64,000 nt of DNA from Gudongella sp964575895 (GTDB lineage: Bacteria > Bacillota > Clostridia > Tissierellales > Tissierellaceae). This document shows, in pieces, positions 25,023-33,562 of the stretch (positions are counted from its first letter, which is position 1; every line of letters starts with the position of its first letter). The translations under genes were made by a program, and so were the position numbers. The stretch lies in NCBI GenBank assembly GCA_964575895.1, contig CAZNTE010000011.1:9897-73896 (forward strand), given 5' to 3'. Under the pieces are notes generated by a model that did not search any database, had not been told where the DNA came from, and saw nothing but the letters and a program-made list of their open reading frames with translations.

Positions 25023-25457
25023 ATGGACATTATCCAGGAAATCAAATCAGGTAAATTAAGTAGAAATGAATTAATAGAGGAACTGTATTGGAGTGATTTA
25101 TATAGTATCACCCAAGAGAATATGTTAAAAGTAGTTGAACCTTTTCTGTTGAATTCTGGTCTAGTAGATGAGGTATCAAGTGTTCTTAAGTTATATTTAA
25201 ATCCAGATGGAGCACATATTAAATTATTTGAAGATATAATCATTAAATTATACAAGAAAGATCCAATTAAGTTTATTAGGGCTACCTTAAAGGATCCTGA
25301 GGAAGGCCTAAATGTATTATATATATTTAGAAATAACGGGGTGTTTGTTGACTATAAAATTGAGATGAATAAGCTTATTGAACTTCAGAAAGATGAAAAT
25401 ATTATTGATGAAATAAGATTATTTTTTAAAATGTATGATAGCTTGTGCCATACTTGA
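25023..25457 (+). CDS. Unknown helical protein
   Basis: I do not recognise this 144-residue protein. It is soluble, predicted almost all-helical, acidic, with no signal peptide and a repeat-like rhythm (IIQEIKSGKLSRNELIEEL, VDEIRLFFKMYDSL). A strong AAGAGGAGG site before ATG 25023 supports expression. It is divergent from the ftsEX operon and ends at a terminator shared with the serine operon. Confidence 0.6.
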   Translation: MDIIQEIKSGKLSRNELIEELYWSDLYSITQENMLKVVEPFLLNSGLVDEVSSVLKLYLNPDGAHIKLFEDIIIKLYKKDPIKFIRATLKDPEEGLNVLYIFRNNGVFVDYKIEMNKLIELQKDENIIDEIRLFFKMYDSLCHT

Positions 25458-25490
25458 GTTTAGATTTATTTAAGAGTTCTTAAAAAGAAA

Positions 25491-25520
25491 ACCCAGGATA
25501 ATTTTTATATTATCCTGGGT
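25491..25520. terminator. Bidirectional terminator
   Basis: A perfect 12-bp stem (25491-25502 with 25509-25520) with TTTTAT loop. It lies between the converging unknown gene and the DUF1015 gene. Confidence 0.8.
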
Positions 25521-25526
25521 GATTTA

Positions 25527-26774
25527 TTAATCTAGTGTATGGACAAATAATCCACTTCTTAGTTTAGGTTCAAACCAAGTTGATTTAGGGGGCATTACTT
25601 CACCTGCATCAGCAATAGCCATCAAATCGTCTATACTTGTAGGGAACATTGAAAATGCAATTCTCATCCCATCAATAACCCTTGTTTCTAATTCAGCTAA
25701 TCCTCTAATTCCGCCAACAAAATCAATTCTATCATTTGTTCTTGGATCGTCAATTCCAAGAAGGGGGGTTAGTACATTTTTTTGTAGTATGGAAACATCT
25801 AGTCTGTCAACTGGAGAATCTGGATCAAAGGAACCTTCCTTAGCCTTTAGCACATACCACTTATCATCAAGATACATACCAAAGGTATGCTTTTCTGTTG
25901 GTTTATACTGGCCATCTCCATTGTATTCTTCAATTAAGAAGTTTTCTTTTAACAATTCTATAAACTCTGCTGTTGAGTATTCGTTTAGATCCCTCACCAC
26001 TCTATTGTAATCCATAATATAAAGATCTTCATCAGGGAATAGGACTGATAAGAAGAAGTTAAATTCCTCAGTTCCATCAAAGTCCTTATTAAGCTCCCTT
26101 CTCATTAAACCAACCTTTACAGCAGATGCGGTTCTATGGTGACCATCAGCGATATATAGATAGTCTATACCTCTAAATAGAGCCACAAGTTCATCAATAA
26201 CACCCTTGTCATCAATTTTCCATATAGTATGGGTTATACCATCATCGGAAGTGAAATCATATATTGGATCTTTATTATCCATCCAGTTATGAATTAGACT
26301 ATTTACGGTACTATTTTTTCTATAGGTTAGAAATATTGGACCTGTATTAGCGTTGGTATAGTCAACATGATTAATTCTATCAAGTTCTTTGTCAGCTCTT
26401 GTAAATTCATGTTTTTTAATAATATTGTTTAGATAGTCATCGATTGAGCTAGTTCCTACTAAACCTACTTGAGATCTACCATTCATAATTTGCTTGTAGA
26501 TGTAGAGACTATCCTCTTCATCTTGTATAAAAACTCCATCTTTAATCATCTTGTAAAGATTATCTCTAGCTTTTTCATAAACCTTTGTATCGTGAATATC
26601 AATACTAGGATCTAGATCAATCTCTGATTTATCAACATGAAGGAAGGAGTAGGGATTACCTTCAACCACTGCTCTAGCCTCATTAGAATTCATAACATCA
26701 TAAGGAAGGGCTGCAACCTTATCTGCTAATTCTGGTGCTGGTCTATACGCCTTAAAGGGTTTTAATACTGCCAT
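25527..26774 (-). CDS. DUF1015-family protein of the serine operon
   Basis: This 415-residue cytoplasmic protein starts with AVLKPFKAYRPAPELADKVAALPYD in pieces typical of DUF1015 (PFKAYRP, ALPYDVMN) and has the conserved YIADGHHRTASA motif. The family often lies with serA and serC in Clostridia and is thought to be an enzyme linked to serine metabolism, but the reaction is not established to my knowledge. It is the third gene of the minus-strand operon, ten bases after serA, and its stop lies next to a bidirectional terminator. The AGGAGG ribosome site is good. Confidence 0.88.
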   Translation of the reverse strand: MAVLKPFKAYRPAPELADKVAALPYDVMNSNEARAVVEGNPYSFLHVDKSEIDLDPSIDIHDTKVYEKARDNLYKMIKDGVFIQDEEDSLYIYKQIMNGRSQVGLVGTSSIDDYLNNIIKKHEFTRADKELDRINHVDYTNANTGPIFLTYRKNSTVNSLIHNWMDNKDPIYDFTSDDGITHTIWKIDDKGVIDELVALFRGIDYLYIADGHHRTASAVKVGLMRRELNKDFDGTEEFNFFLSVLFPDEDLYIMDYNRVVRDLNEYSTAEFIELLKENFLIEEYNGDGQYKPTEKHTFGMYLDDKWYVLKAKEGSFDPDSPVDRLDVSILQKNVLTPLLGIDDPRTNDRIDFVGGIRGLAELETRVIDGMRIAFSMFPTSIDDLMAIADAGEVMPPKSTWFEPKLRSGLFVHTLD

Positions 26775-26784
26775 TATATACCTC

Positions 26785-27693
26785 CTAGAAATTATTTTTT
26801 ATATGCTCGACGATTTCTCCACCGATTCTCTCCTGAGCCTCGCCAGTAGAACCACCGATATGAGGTGTAACTGATACCCTTGGATGATTTACCAAAGCTT
26901 CATTTTTAGTTGGCTCTACGGTAAATACATCAATTCCTGCACCTGCAAGATGATTTGTGTTTAATGCTTCCAATAAGGCATCCTCATCCACAACTCCACC
27001 TCTAGCACAGTTAATTAGATATGAACCGTTTTTCATCATATCCAACTCAGTTTTTCCAATTAGGGGAGATCCATCAGCAGTAGCTGGAGTATGAATGGAA
27101 ACAAAATCAGATACTTTTAATAATTCATCCATTTCCATATACTTAAACTCAGGGTAGCCTTCCTTTGGACCACTTCTATTTGTATAAACAACCTTCATTC
27201 CTAGTAGATGAGCTCTCTTTGCAAGCTCATGTGAAATTCTTCCAAAACCTACTAATCCCAGAGTTTTATTCATTAACTCAATGCCTGCGTATTGTTTTTT
27301 ATTCCATTGGCCATTTCTCATAGTTACATTGGAAATGCCAACGAATCTAGCTAGTGCAAACATGTGGGCTAGTGCCAGTTCTGCCACTGATATGCTACTG
27401 GAATTAGGAGTATTTCTTACCATTATTCCTTTGCTCTCAGCATAATCAACATCAATGTTATCAACACCCACACCTGCTCTTATGACCATTTTTAACCTTT
27501 TTCCATCAGCAGCTGCGTCAATTACAGGTACTCTAACCTTTGTCGCAGACCTAACTACTAATACATCATATTCTTTAACGGCTTTCTTTAGATCTTCTAT
27601 TTCATAAAATTGTTCAACCACTTCGTGTCCTAGTTCTCTAAGTTCATCTATAGCTGATTTATCCATTCCATCAGTAGCTAAAATTTTTACCAT
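26785..27693 (-). CDS. serA: Phosphoglycerate dehydrogenase (short form)
   Basis: This 302-residue D-2-hydroxyacid dehydrogenase has the NAD site LGLVGFGRISHELAKRA, catalytic Arg in NCARGGVVDEDAL, Glu in FTVEPTKNE and catalytic His in TPHIGGSTGEAQE. It lacks the ACT regulatory domain of long SerA forms, so serine feedback through ACT is not expected. It oxidises 3-phosphoglycerate in the first step of serine synthesis; glycerate or other hydroxyacids are alternatives. Its neighbours, a SerC-type aminotransferase upstream and DUF1015 downstream, support the serine role. Confidence 0.9.
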   Translation of the reverse strand: MVKILATDGMDKSAIDELRELGHEVVEQFYEIEDLKKAVKEYDVLVVRSATKVRVPVIDAAADGKRLKMVIRAGVGVDNIDVDYAESKGIMVRNTPNSSSISVAELALAHMFALARFVGISNVTMRNGQWNKKQYAGIELMNKTLGLVGFGRISHELAKRAHLLGMKVVYTNRSGPKEGYPEFKYMEMDELLKVSDFVSIHTPATADGSPLIGKTELDMMKNGSYLINCARGGVVDEDALLEALNTNHLAGAGIDVFTVEPTKNEALVNHPRVSVTPHIGGSTGEAQERIGGEIVEHIKNNF

Positions 27694-27705
27694 ATTATCA
27701 CCTCA

Positions 27706-28782
27706 CTATAATCCAAGAATATCGTCTATAGTTGAAATTAGTTCTTTAACTTCATCTAAAGTATAATCAGCCATATGAGATATTCTAAAAGTTACATCTT
27801 TTAAGTCCCCATAACCATTAGAGATCATAAAGCCTCTTTCTCCTAGCTTCTTGTTTAAATCTCCTACACTAATTTCTCTTGTATTCCTTATTGTAGTAAG
27901 AGTTTGTGATAGATATTTCTCATCTTTTACCAGTAAATCAAAATTCATTCTTCCCCAAGCTCTGACATACTCAGCCATTTCCTTATGTCGAGCAAATCTA
28001 TTTTCCAATCCTTCCTCCATGATTCTATCAAGTTGATAATCTAGAGCAAACATATGAGGTAGAGAAGGAGTGGATGGATACTGATGATCCTTTTTCTTTA
28101 TGGTATCGTAAAGATCCACAATATCAAGGTATAAACCTCTAAATTCAACCTGTCTGCCAGCTTCAATAGCTCTTTCACTAACAGAACATATAGCCATTCC
28201 AGCTGGTAAGCCTAAAGCTTTTTGAGTTGAAGTGATGTTAACATCAATTCCCCAGGCGTCAGTTTCAATCTTTACACCTGCCATTGAGCTTACACTATCA
28301 ACTAGGAATAAGATATCTGGGTATTTTTCCTTTAACATGGCTCCAATATCACCAACAGGATTCATTATACCAGCAGATGTTTCGTTATGAGTTACTGTGA
28401 TAACATCATAATTGCCAGAAGATAAGACTTCATCTACCATTTCTGGAGTTGTTGGATATCCAGGTTCTGATCTAAAAATGTCAGCTGGGACATTATTTGC
28501 CTTAGCCATCTTAAACCATCTATCCCCAAAAGCACCAACAGAAAACACAGCTGCTCTTTTCTTTGTAAAGGATCTAATAGCGCCTTCCATTAGCCCACTA
28601 CCAGATGTTGTGGATAGAATTATTTGGTTGTTTGTGTAGAAAACCTTTTGTAACTTTTCGGAAATACTTCTTTGTAGTGCAGATGCTTCTTTGGTTCTGT
28701 GTCCAATTTGTTGAGTAGCCAACTTTTGTAAAACATCCTCTCTAACATCAACAGGTCCAGGTATAAATAGTTTTTTATGCAT
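27706..28782 (-). CDS. Class V aminotransferase, phosphoserine aminotransferase role likely
   Basis: This 358-residue PLP protein belongs to the alanine/serine-glyoxylate aminotransferase type. The PLP Lys is in STQKALGLPAG; other family segments are MHKKLFIPGPVDVREDVL in its N terminus and TVTHNETSAGIMNPVG. It is the first gene of the operon with serA, so it probably makes phosphoserine from phosphohydroxypyruvate, as similar enzymes do in Clostridia without classical SerC. No phosphoserine phosphatase gene is in the window. GAGGGA precedes ATG at 28782. Confidence 0.85.
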   Translation of the reverse strand: MHKKLFIPGPVDVREDVLQKLATQQIGHRTKEASALQRSISEKLQKVFYTNNQIILSTTSGSGLMEGAIRSFTKKRAAVFSVGAFGDRWFKMAKANNVPADIFRSEPGYPTTPEMVDEVLSSGNYDVITVTHNETSAGIMNPVGDIGAMLKEKYPDILFLVDSVSSMAGVKIETDAWGIDVNITSTQKALGLPAGMAICSVSERAIEAGRQVEFRGLYLDIVDLYDTIKKKDHQYPSTPSLPHMFALDYQLDRIMEEGLENRFARHKEMAEYVRAWGRMNFDLLVKDEKYLSQTLTTIRNTREISVGDLNKKLGERGFMISNGYGDLKDVTFRISHMADYTLDEVKELISTIDDILGL

Positions 28783-28959
28783 ATATTTCCCTCCTAAATA
28801 TCATTTGGTAGTTATTTACCCTAAATGGGACTATATTATACCTAGTCTATTAAAAAATATAAAATTAAACGAATTTCTAGACTATATTAAAATGTTAGTT
28901 TTAAGATTATAGGGTATAATAACCAATATGAGATAAATAATCAAAAAGGGGAGATAAAT
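28783..28959. promoter_or_regulatory. Divergent promoter region of the serine operon and aldolase
   Basis: TATAAT boxes occur on both strands in this 177-base gap. On the plus strand GGGTATAAT lies about 45 bases before the aldolase start, with a poor -35 box. On the minus strand AGGTATAAT lies about 65 bases before the aminotransferase. I see no T-box or riboswitch. Confidence 0.5.
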
Positions 28960-29895
28960 ATGGCACTAGTAACTTCAAAAGAACTATTTAGAAAAGCCCA
29001 AGAAGGTGGTTACGCAATTGGAGCCTTTAATGTTAACAACATGGAAATTATCCAGGGTATAGTGGATGCAGCTAAGGAAGAAAATTCTGCGCTTATACTT
29101 CAGGTATCAGCAGGAGCTAGGAAATATGCAAATTCTATATACTTAAAAAAATTAGTTGAAGCAGCAATAGAAGACAGTGGGTTAGACATTGTGCTTCATT
29201 TGGATCATGGCGAAGATTTAGATATAGTTAAGAAATGTATTGATGATGGATTTACATCAGTAATGATAGATGCATCACATCATTCCTTTGAAGAAAATAT
29301 TAGAATAACAAAAGAAGTTGTAGACTACGCTCATGAAAGAGGAGTGGTAGTAGAGGCAGAACTGGGAAGATTAGCAGGAGTAGAGGATGCAGTAAGTGTA
29401 AGCAAGGAAGATGCAACATATACAGATCCCGATCAGGCTGTAGAGTTTGTTGAAAGAACTGGAATAGATTCATTAGCAATAGCTATTGGGACCAGTCATG
29501 GAGCCTATAAATTTAAGGGAGAACCTAAACTAGATTTTGAAAGATTGGAAATAATAGGCAAGAAGATGCCAAATACACCATTGGTTTTACATGGTGCCTC
29601 AACAGTATTGCCTGAATTTGTAGCTTTGTGCAACAAATTTGGCGGGAATATACCAGGAGCTCAAGGAGTACCAGAAGAGATGTTAAGAAGAGCTGCTTCC
29701 ATGAATGTTGCCAAAATAAATATAGATACTGATTTAAGATTGGCTATGACAGCAGCAATTAGACAGTTCTTAGCAGAAAATCCATCAGAATTTGATCCAA
29801 GAAAGTACCTAGGGCCAGCAAGAACTGCCATTAAGGGCATGGTTAAACATAAAATAAAGAATGTATTAGGATCCAGTGGATCAAACTTAAGATAA
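28960..29895 (+). CDS. fba: Class II fructose-1,6-bisphosphate aldolase
   Basis: This 311-residue zinc enzyme splits fructose-1,6-bisphosphate into dihydroxyacetone phosphate and glyceraldehyde-3-phosphate in glycolysis. Zinc and catalytic motifs are visible: VLHLDHGED, EAELGRLAGVEDA, SLAIAIGTSHGAYKF, LVLHGASTV and KINIDTDLRLA. Length is normal. A GGGGAG site precedes ATG 28960. A compact terminator overlaps the stop codon, so it is transcribed alone. Confidence 0.95.
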   Translation: MALVTSKELFRKAQEGGYAIGAFNVNNMEIIQGIVDAAKEENSALILQVSAGARKYANSIYLKKLVEAAIEDSGLDIVLHLDHGEDLDIVKKCIDDGFTSVMIDASHHSFEENIRITKEVVDYAHERGVVVEAELGRLAGVEDAVSVSKEDATYTDPDQAVEFVERTGIDSLAIAIGTSHGAYKFKGEPKLDFERLEIIGKKMPNTPLVLHGASTVLPEFVALCNKFGGNIPGAQGVPEEMLRRAASMNVAKINIDTDLRLAMTAAIRQFLAENPSEFDPRKYLGPARTAIKGMVKHKIKNVLGSSGSNLR

Positions 29896-29920
29896 GAGGG
29901 TTATCCCTCTTTTCTTTTTT
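29894..29920 (+). terminator. Intrinsic terminator after aldolase
   Basis: A 7-bp stem (29894-29900 with 29905-29911, loop TTAT) followed by TTCTTTTTT; it begins inside the stop codon. Confidence 0.8.
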
Positions 29921-29933
29921 GGAGGGGATATTT

Positions 29934-30305
29934 ATGGATAGTTTTCCAGATATAGATAGAGTACATGAAATATTAGATAATATAGCAGAAAAGCTTCCCA
30001 AAGAATTTTTTCAAAAACTCAATGAAGGCGTAGTCTTATTACCAGGATATAAACTCCACAAATTAAGTAGAGAAGACAAAAAACTTTATATACTGGGAGA
30101 ATATAGAAAAAGTATAACTGGGAGTCATATAAGGATATACTACGGTTCCTATAGGAGGGTATTTGATGGTATAGGAGAAGATAAATTAGTTGAAAGACTG
30201 GAAGAGACATTACTTCACGAGTTTACACATCATCTAGAAACCCTAGCTGGAGAGAGAGGCTTGATTATAAAGGACCAGGAGCAAATTAAAAAATATTTAG
30301 AATAA
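29934..30305 (+). CDS. Small zincin-like metallopeptidase-family protein
   Basis: From ATG 29934 this is a 123-residue protein of the short metallopeptidase family found in many bacteria. It has the zinc motif HEFTHHLE and the family segment YILGEYRKSITGSHIRIYYGSYRR (key parts ILGEYR and IRIYYGSY). Proteolytic activity is not proven for the family. GGAGGGG lies just before the start; an in-frame TTG at 29919 overlaps this ribosome site. It follows the aldolase terminator and precedes the T-box leader. Confidence 0.82.
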   Translation: MDSFPDIDRVHEILDNIAEKLPKEFFQKLNEGVVLLPGYKLHKLSREDKKLYILGEYRKSITGSHIRIYYGSYRRVFDGIGEDKLVERLEETLLHEFTHHLETLAGERGLIIKDQEQIKKYLE

Positions 30306-30374
30306 TATTTACAATGTGAGCATTGAAACAAACGTTTTCTCAAAAAACAGCTAAAAAATAAAGAAAAATTAGGG

Positions 30375-30403
30375 TTGACTTTAAAATGTCTAAGTGTTAT
30401 ATT
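30375..30403 (+). promoter_or_regulatory. Promoter of the T-box controlled methionine operon
   Basis: TTGACT (30375-30380) and TATATT (30398-30403) are 17 bases apart, just before the T-box leader. Confidence 0.75.
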
Positions 30404-30417
30404 CTTATCTAAGTTGA

Positions 30418-30700
30418 ATATGACGTAGAAAAGAAGAGTAGGCATGTGAATACTTTTACAGAGAGCTCCCACTAGGTGAAAGGGGGTAAAGGATAGCAAG
30501 CTAAATATGGTCTTTGAGTCTAGTTATCGAATCCAGGTGGGTTGAGATAATTACGTGAGCACACGTTATAGTGCCAGGGTATTAATGGATTAGATTCCAG
30601 CGTACCTATTAAGGTGTAAACTGTGAAGTTTACATAAACTCAGGGTGGTACCACGATGCTTTCGTCCCTTTGCATATGCAAAGAGACGAGAGCTTTTTTT
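30418..30700 (+). ncRNA. T-box leader, predicted methionine-specific
   Basis: The leader contains the T-box core AGGGTGGTACCACG (30642-30655), preceded by a Stem I region with AGAGTAGG and AGAGAG elements and followed by a long terminator stem (30658-30693) and seven T residues (30694-30700). In Stem I the sequence AAATATGGTCTTTGAGT places ATG (30507-30509) at the specifier position, before the usual TTTGAGT. The variable base of the T-box bulge is T, which pairs with an A discriminator, as in tRNA-Met. Uncharged tRNA-Met would prevent termination and turn on the transporter genes downstream. The core is certain; the codon assignment is by visual alignment. Confidence 0.9.
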
Positions 30701-30724
30701 ATTTTCAAGAAAAGAGGTGATAAA

Positions 30725-31768
30725 TTGATTGAATTAGTGAATGTATCAAAGGAGTATTATAGCAAGGATAAAAGAATTATAGCCTTGGATAATGTTAGCT
30801 TAAGAGTTTCAAAAGGTGAAATCCACGGAGTCATAGGGTATTCAGGAGCTGGGAAAAGTACACTGATAAGATGTATAAATCTTTTAGAAAAACCTGATAG
30901 AGGTGAAGTTTTATACAATAATGAAAATTTAACTCTTCTTGGAGAAAAGGATTTAAGAAATAGAAGAAAGAAGATAGGGATGATATTTCAACATTTTAAT
31001 CTTTTGCCTTCGAGAAATGTATATGAGAATATCGCATATCCATTAAAAAAAGAAAACCTATCAAAGGAGCTAGAAAGAAAAAAAATCAAAGAACTTCTAG
31101 AATTGGTAGAACTAGAAGATAAGGAATTGGCATATCCATCCCAACTAAGTGGTGGACAGAAGCAAAGAGTTGCCATAGCAAGAGCATTGGCAAACAATCC
31201 AGAAGTGTTGCTATGTGATGAAGCTACTTCAGCTTTAGATCCTAAGACCACAAAATCAATTCTAGGACTTCTTAAGAGACTAAGAGATGATTTAGACTTA
31301 ACTATTATTCTAATAACCCATGAAATGGAGGTAATAAAGGAAATTTGCAACAAGGTTTCAATTATGGAAAAAGGTAAAATAGTGGAACAAAATGATATCG
31401 TCAGCATATTCAGTAATACTGAATGTGATGCAACAAAAGAGTTTATAGAATCAACCTCTAATATTGCCAAACTGGAAGAGATATTGGAAAGTGATAGAAA
31501 CATATTTGGATTGCGTGCAGGTGATGTATTGGTAAAGGTTCAGTATGTTGGTGAATTGGCAAATGAAGGGATACTATCTCAGGCTTCAAGAAAATTTCAG
31601 ATAGAGATATCAGTTATTTTCGGAAACTTTGATGTAATTGGAAATGTTCCATTGGGTGAGCTAATAGTATTTTTTAGAGGGGATGGTCCTCAAATAGAAA
31701 AAGGATTAAATTATTTTAAAGAAAAAGGTTTAAAGATTGAAATAATAAAAAGAATGGGAGAGATATAA
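30725..31768 (+). CDS. metN: Methionine ABC transporter ATPase
   Basis: From TTG 30725 this 347-residue ATPase has Walker A GYSGAGKST, Q loop IFQHFNLLPSRNV, signature LSGGQKQRVAIARAL, Walker B with CDEATSALD, and a C-terminal NIL domain (about 265-347), the methionine-sensing fold of MetN. It powers import through MetI with MetQ as binding protein. The frame is open back into the terminator, but AGAGGTGAT (30714-30722) fixes the TTG start. The T-box for methionine upstream supports the substrate. The next gene starts at the base after the stop. Confidence 0.95.
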   Translation: MIELVNVSKEYYSKDKRIIALDNVSLRVSKGEIHGVIGYSGAGKSTLIRCINLLEKPDRGEVLYNNENLTLLGEKDLRNRRKKIGMIFQHFNLLPSRNVYENIAYPLKKENLSKELERKKIKELLELVELEDKELAYPSQLSGGQKQRVAIARALANNPEVLLCDEATSALDPKTTKSILGLLKRLRDDLDLTIILITHEMEVIKEICNKVSIMEKGKIVEQNDIVSIFSNTECDATKEFIESTSNIAKLEEILESDRNIFGLRAGDVLVKVQYVGELANEGILSQASRKFQIEISVIFGNFDVIGNVPLGELIVFFRGDGPQIEKGLNYFKEKGLKIEIIKRMGEI

Positions 31769-32593
31769 ATGAAAAAGAGAGTATATTTTGTATTATTAAT
31801 TTTAGCGCTGATATTACTAACCGGTTGTGGTAGCGAAGAGGAGGTTAATTCTGAGCTTGTAGTGGTTAAGGTGGGTCTAGTTGGAGAGATGACTGAAATG
31901 TGGGAACCAGTCCAAGAAAACTTGAATGATGACAATATAAAGATTGAAATTGTAAAATTTGCTGATTATACACTGCCAAATCAAGCTTTAGCAGATGGAG
32001 AAATTGATCTAAATGCCTTTCAACATGTGGCTTTTCTTAATAATGAAGTTAATTCTAAGAACTTAAAATTAGTTCCAATTGGAAATACCATTATTGCACC
32101 ATTGAATCTTTATTCAAAGAATATTGAAGATATTTCTCAGTTAAAGGATGGAGACAAAATTGCAATACCAAATGATCTTACTAATGGAGGAAGAGGTTTA
32201 AAAGTGTTAGAGAGTGCTGGTATTATAAAGGTGGATGAATCTAAGGGTTATGTACCATCAGTAACGGATATTATTGAGAATCCTCTTAACATAGAATTCA
32301 TTGAAGTTGAAGCGTCAAATATACCATCACTTCTACCAGATGTTGCCGCTGCCATAATAAATGGTAACCATGCCCATGACTATGGATTGAGTCCAGAAGA
32401 TGATGCCATTTATTCCATACCAGTAGACGAAATAAAACCAGATAATCCTTATATAAATATAATTGTAGCCAGAGAAGAAGATAAGGATAATGAAATATAT
32501 CTTAAAATTGTAGAAGCTTATAACCAACCCAATGTAGCAAAGGTAATAAATGATACTTACGGAGGATTATACGTACCTGCATGGGGAAATTAG
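31769..32593 (+). CDS. metQ: Methionine-binding lipoprotein
   Basis: This 274-residue NlpA-family lipoprotein has lipobox LTGC and family segments VKVGLVGEMTEMWEPVQENL, KFADYTLPNQALADGEIDLNAFQH and GDKIAIPNDLTNGGRGLKVLE (shortened to key parts FADYTLPNQAL, DLNAFQH, IPND.TNGGR). It captures methionine outside the membrane. It directly abuts metN with no gap, and a hydroxyacid dehydrogenase gene follows after 12 bases, before metI. Confidence 0.94.
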   Translation: MKKRVYFVLLILALILLTGCGSEEEVNSELVVVKVGLVGEMTEMWEPVQENLNDDNIKIEIVKFADYTLPNQALADGEIDLNAFQHVAFLNNEVNSKNLKLVPIGNTIIAPLNLYSKNIEDISQLKDGDKIAIPNDLTNGGRGLKVLESAGIIKVDESKGYVPSVTDIIENPLNIEFIEVEASNIPSLLPDVAAAIINGNHAHDYGLSPEDDAIYSIPVDEIKPDNPYINIIVAREEDKDNEIYLKIVEAYNQPNVAKVINDTYGGLYVPAWGN

Positions 32594-32605
32594 GAGGTTG
32601 ATGAT

Positions 32606-33559
32606 ATGACTATTAAAACAAGAAAGATAGGAATATTAGGGGTAGGTAATGTGGGGTCACATTGTGCATATACCTTAGCCTTAAATGGACAAGTTGATGA
32701 CTTGGTGTTGGTAGATGTAAAGAGAGAAAAATCCTTAGGAGAAGCCTTGGATTTGAAGGATTCTATTAATTTTCTTCCTCATAACATAAATGTCACTGTA
32801 GGAGAAGAAGTTGACTTAGTTGATACTGACATACTAATAATAAGTGCTGGACCACTACCCAAGTTAGATCAAAGCAGATTGGATACTTTGGGGGATACAT
32901 TAGATGCAATAGGCTCATCTATTGACAATATTATTAAATTAGGATTCCATGGGATAATACTAAGTATTTCAAATCCAGCAGATGTAGTAGCAGATCATAT
33001 TCTAAAAAGAACTGGACTTGATAGAAGGAGGGTTTTCTCTACAGGTACTTCCCTTGATTCGGCAAGACTTAAAAGAATACTGGCAAGAGAATTAAAAATT
33101 GCATATAAATCAATTAATGCATTTTCAATGGGAGAACATGGTGGAAGCCAAATTGTTCCATGGAGTATCGTTAATGTTGGGAATGTACCTGTTAAAGAGT
33201 TTGCTCTAAAAAAAGGGATAGAGTTGGACTTTGATAAGGTTTTAGAAGAGACAAGGTTTGCAGGGTATGATGTCTTAAGGGGAAAGGGCTCAACAGAGTT
33301 TGGAATAAGTTCAGCCTGCTGTGATATTGTAAAGGCAATTTTGCATGATGAAAAAAGAATTATAACCCTTTCTACACTATTATCTGGTGAGTTCAATCAG
33401 GAAGGTGTTTTCGCCAGTGTACCCTGCATAATGGGGAAGAATGGAGTTGAAGAAATATTAACTCCTAGATTAACAGATCAGGAACTTTTTGGATTTCAAA
33501 AATCCTGTGATGTAATACGAGATTTTATAAAGATTGCTGATTCTTATTTGGAGGTTTAA
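32606..33559 (+). CDS. L-2-hydroxyacid dehydrogenase of the LDH/MDH family
   Basis: This 317-residue protein has the NAD site ILGVGNVGSHCAY, D151 and R154 (SLDSARL, equal to D168 and R171 of lactate dehydrogenase) and catalytic H178 (GEHGG). In the specificity loop, AGPLPKLDQSRLD, P85 takes the place of the Gln of lactate dehydrogenase and the Arg of malate dehydrogenase, and the GE of the LDH loop is DQ. Pieces such as GFHGIILSISNP resemble L-2-hydroxyisocaproate dehydrogenase as I remember it. It lies between metQ and metI, three bases before the latter, in the methionine T-box operon. Reduction of a keto acid with a large side chain, perhaps the keto acid of methionine, is inferred. Confidence 0.85.
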   Translation: MTIKTRKIGILGVGNVGSHCAYTLALNGQVDDLVLVDVKREKSLGEALDLKDSINFLPHNINVTVGEEVDLVDTDILIISAGPLPKLDQSRLDTLGDTLDAIGSSIDNIIKLGFHGIILSISNPADVVADHILKRTGLDRRRVFSTGTSLDSARLKRILARELKIAYKSINAFSMGEHGGSQIVPWSIVNVGNVPVKEFALKKGIELDFDKVLEETRFAGYDVLRGKGSTEFGISSACCDIVKAILHDEKRIITLSTLLSGEFNQEGVFASVPCIMGKNGVEEILTPRLTDQELFGFQKSCDVIRDFIKIADSYLEV

Positions 33560-33562
33560 AGA

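Noticed and set aside
30656..30724. 23-residue N-terminal extension of MetN
   Set aside because: It is encoded by the T-box terminator; AGAGGTGAT and TTG 30725 give the normal MetN start.
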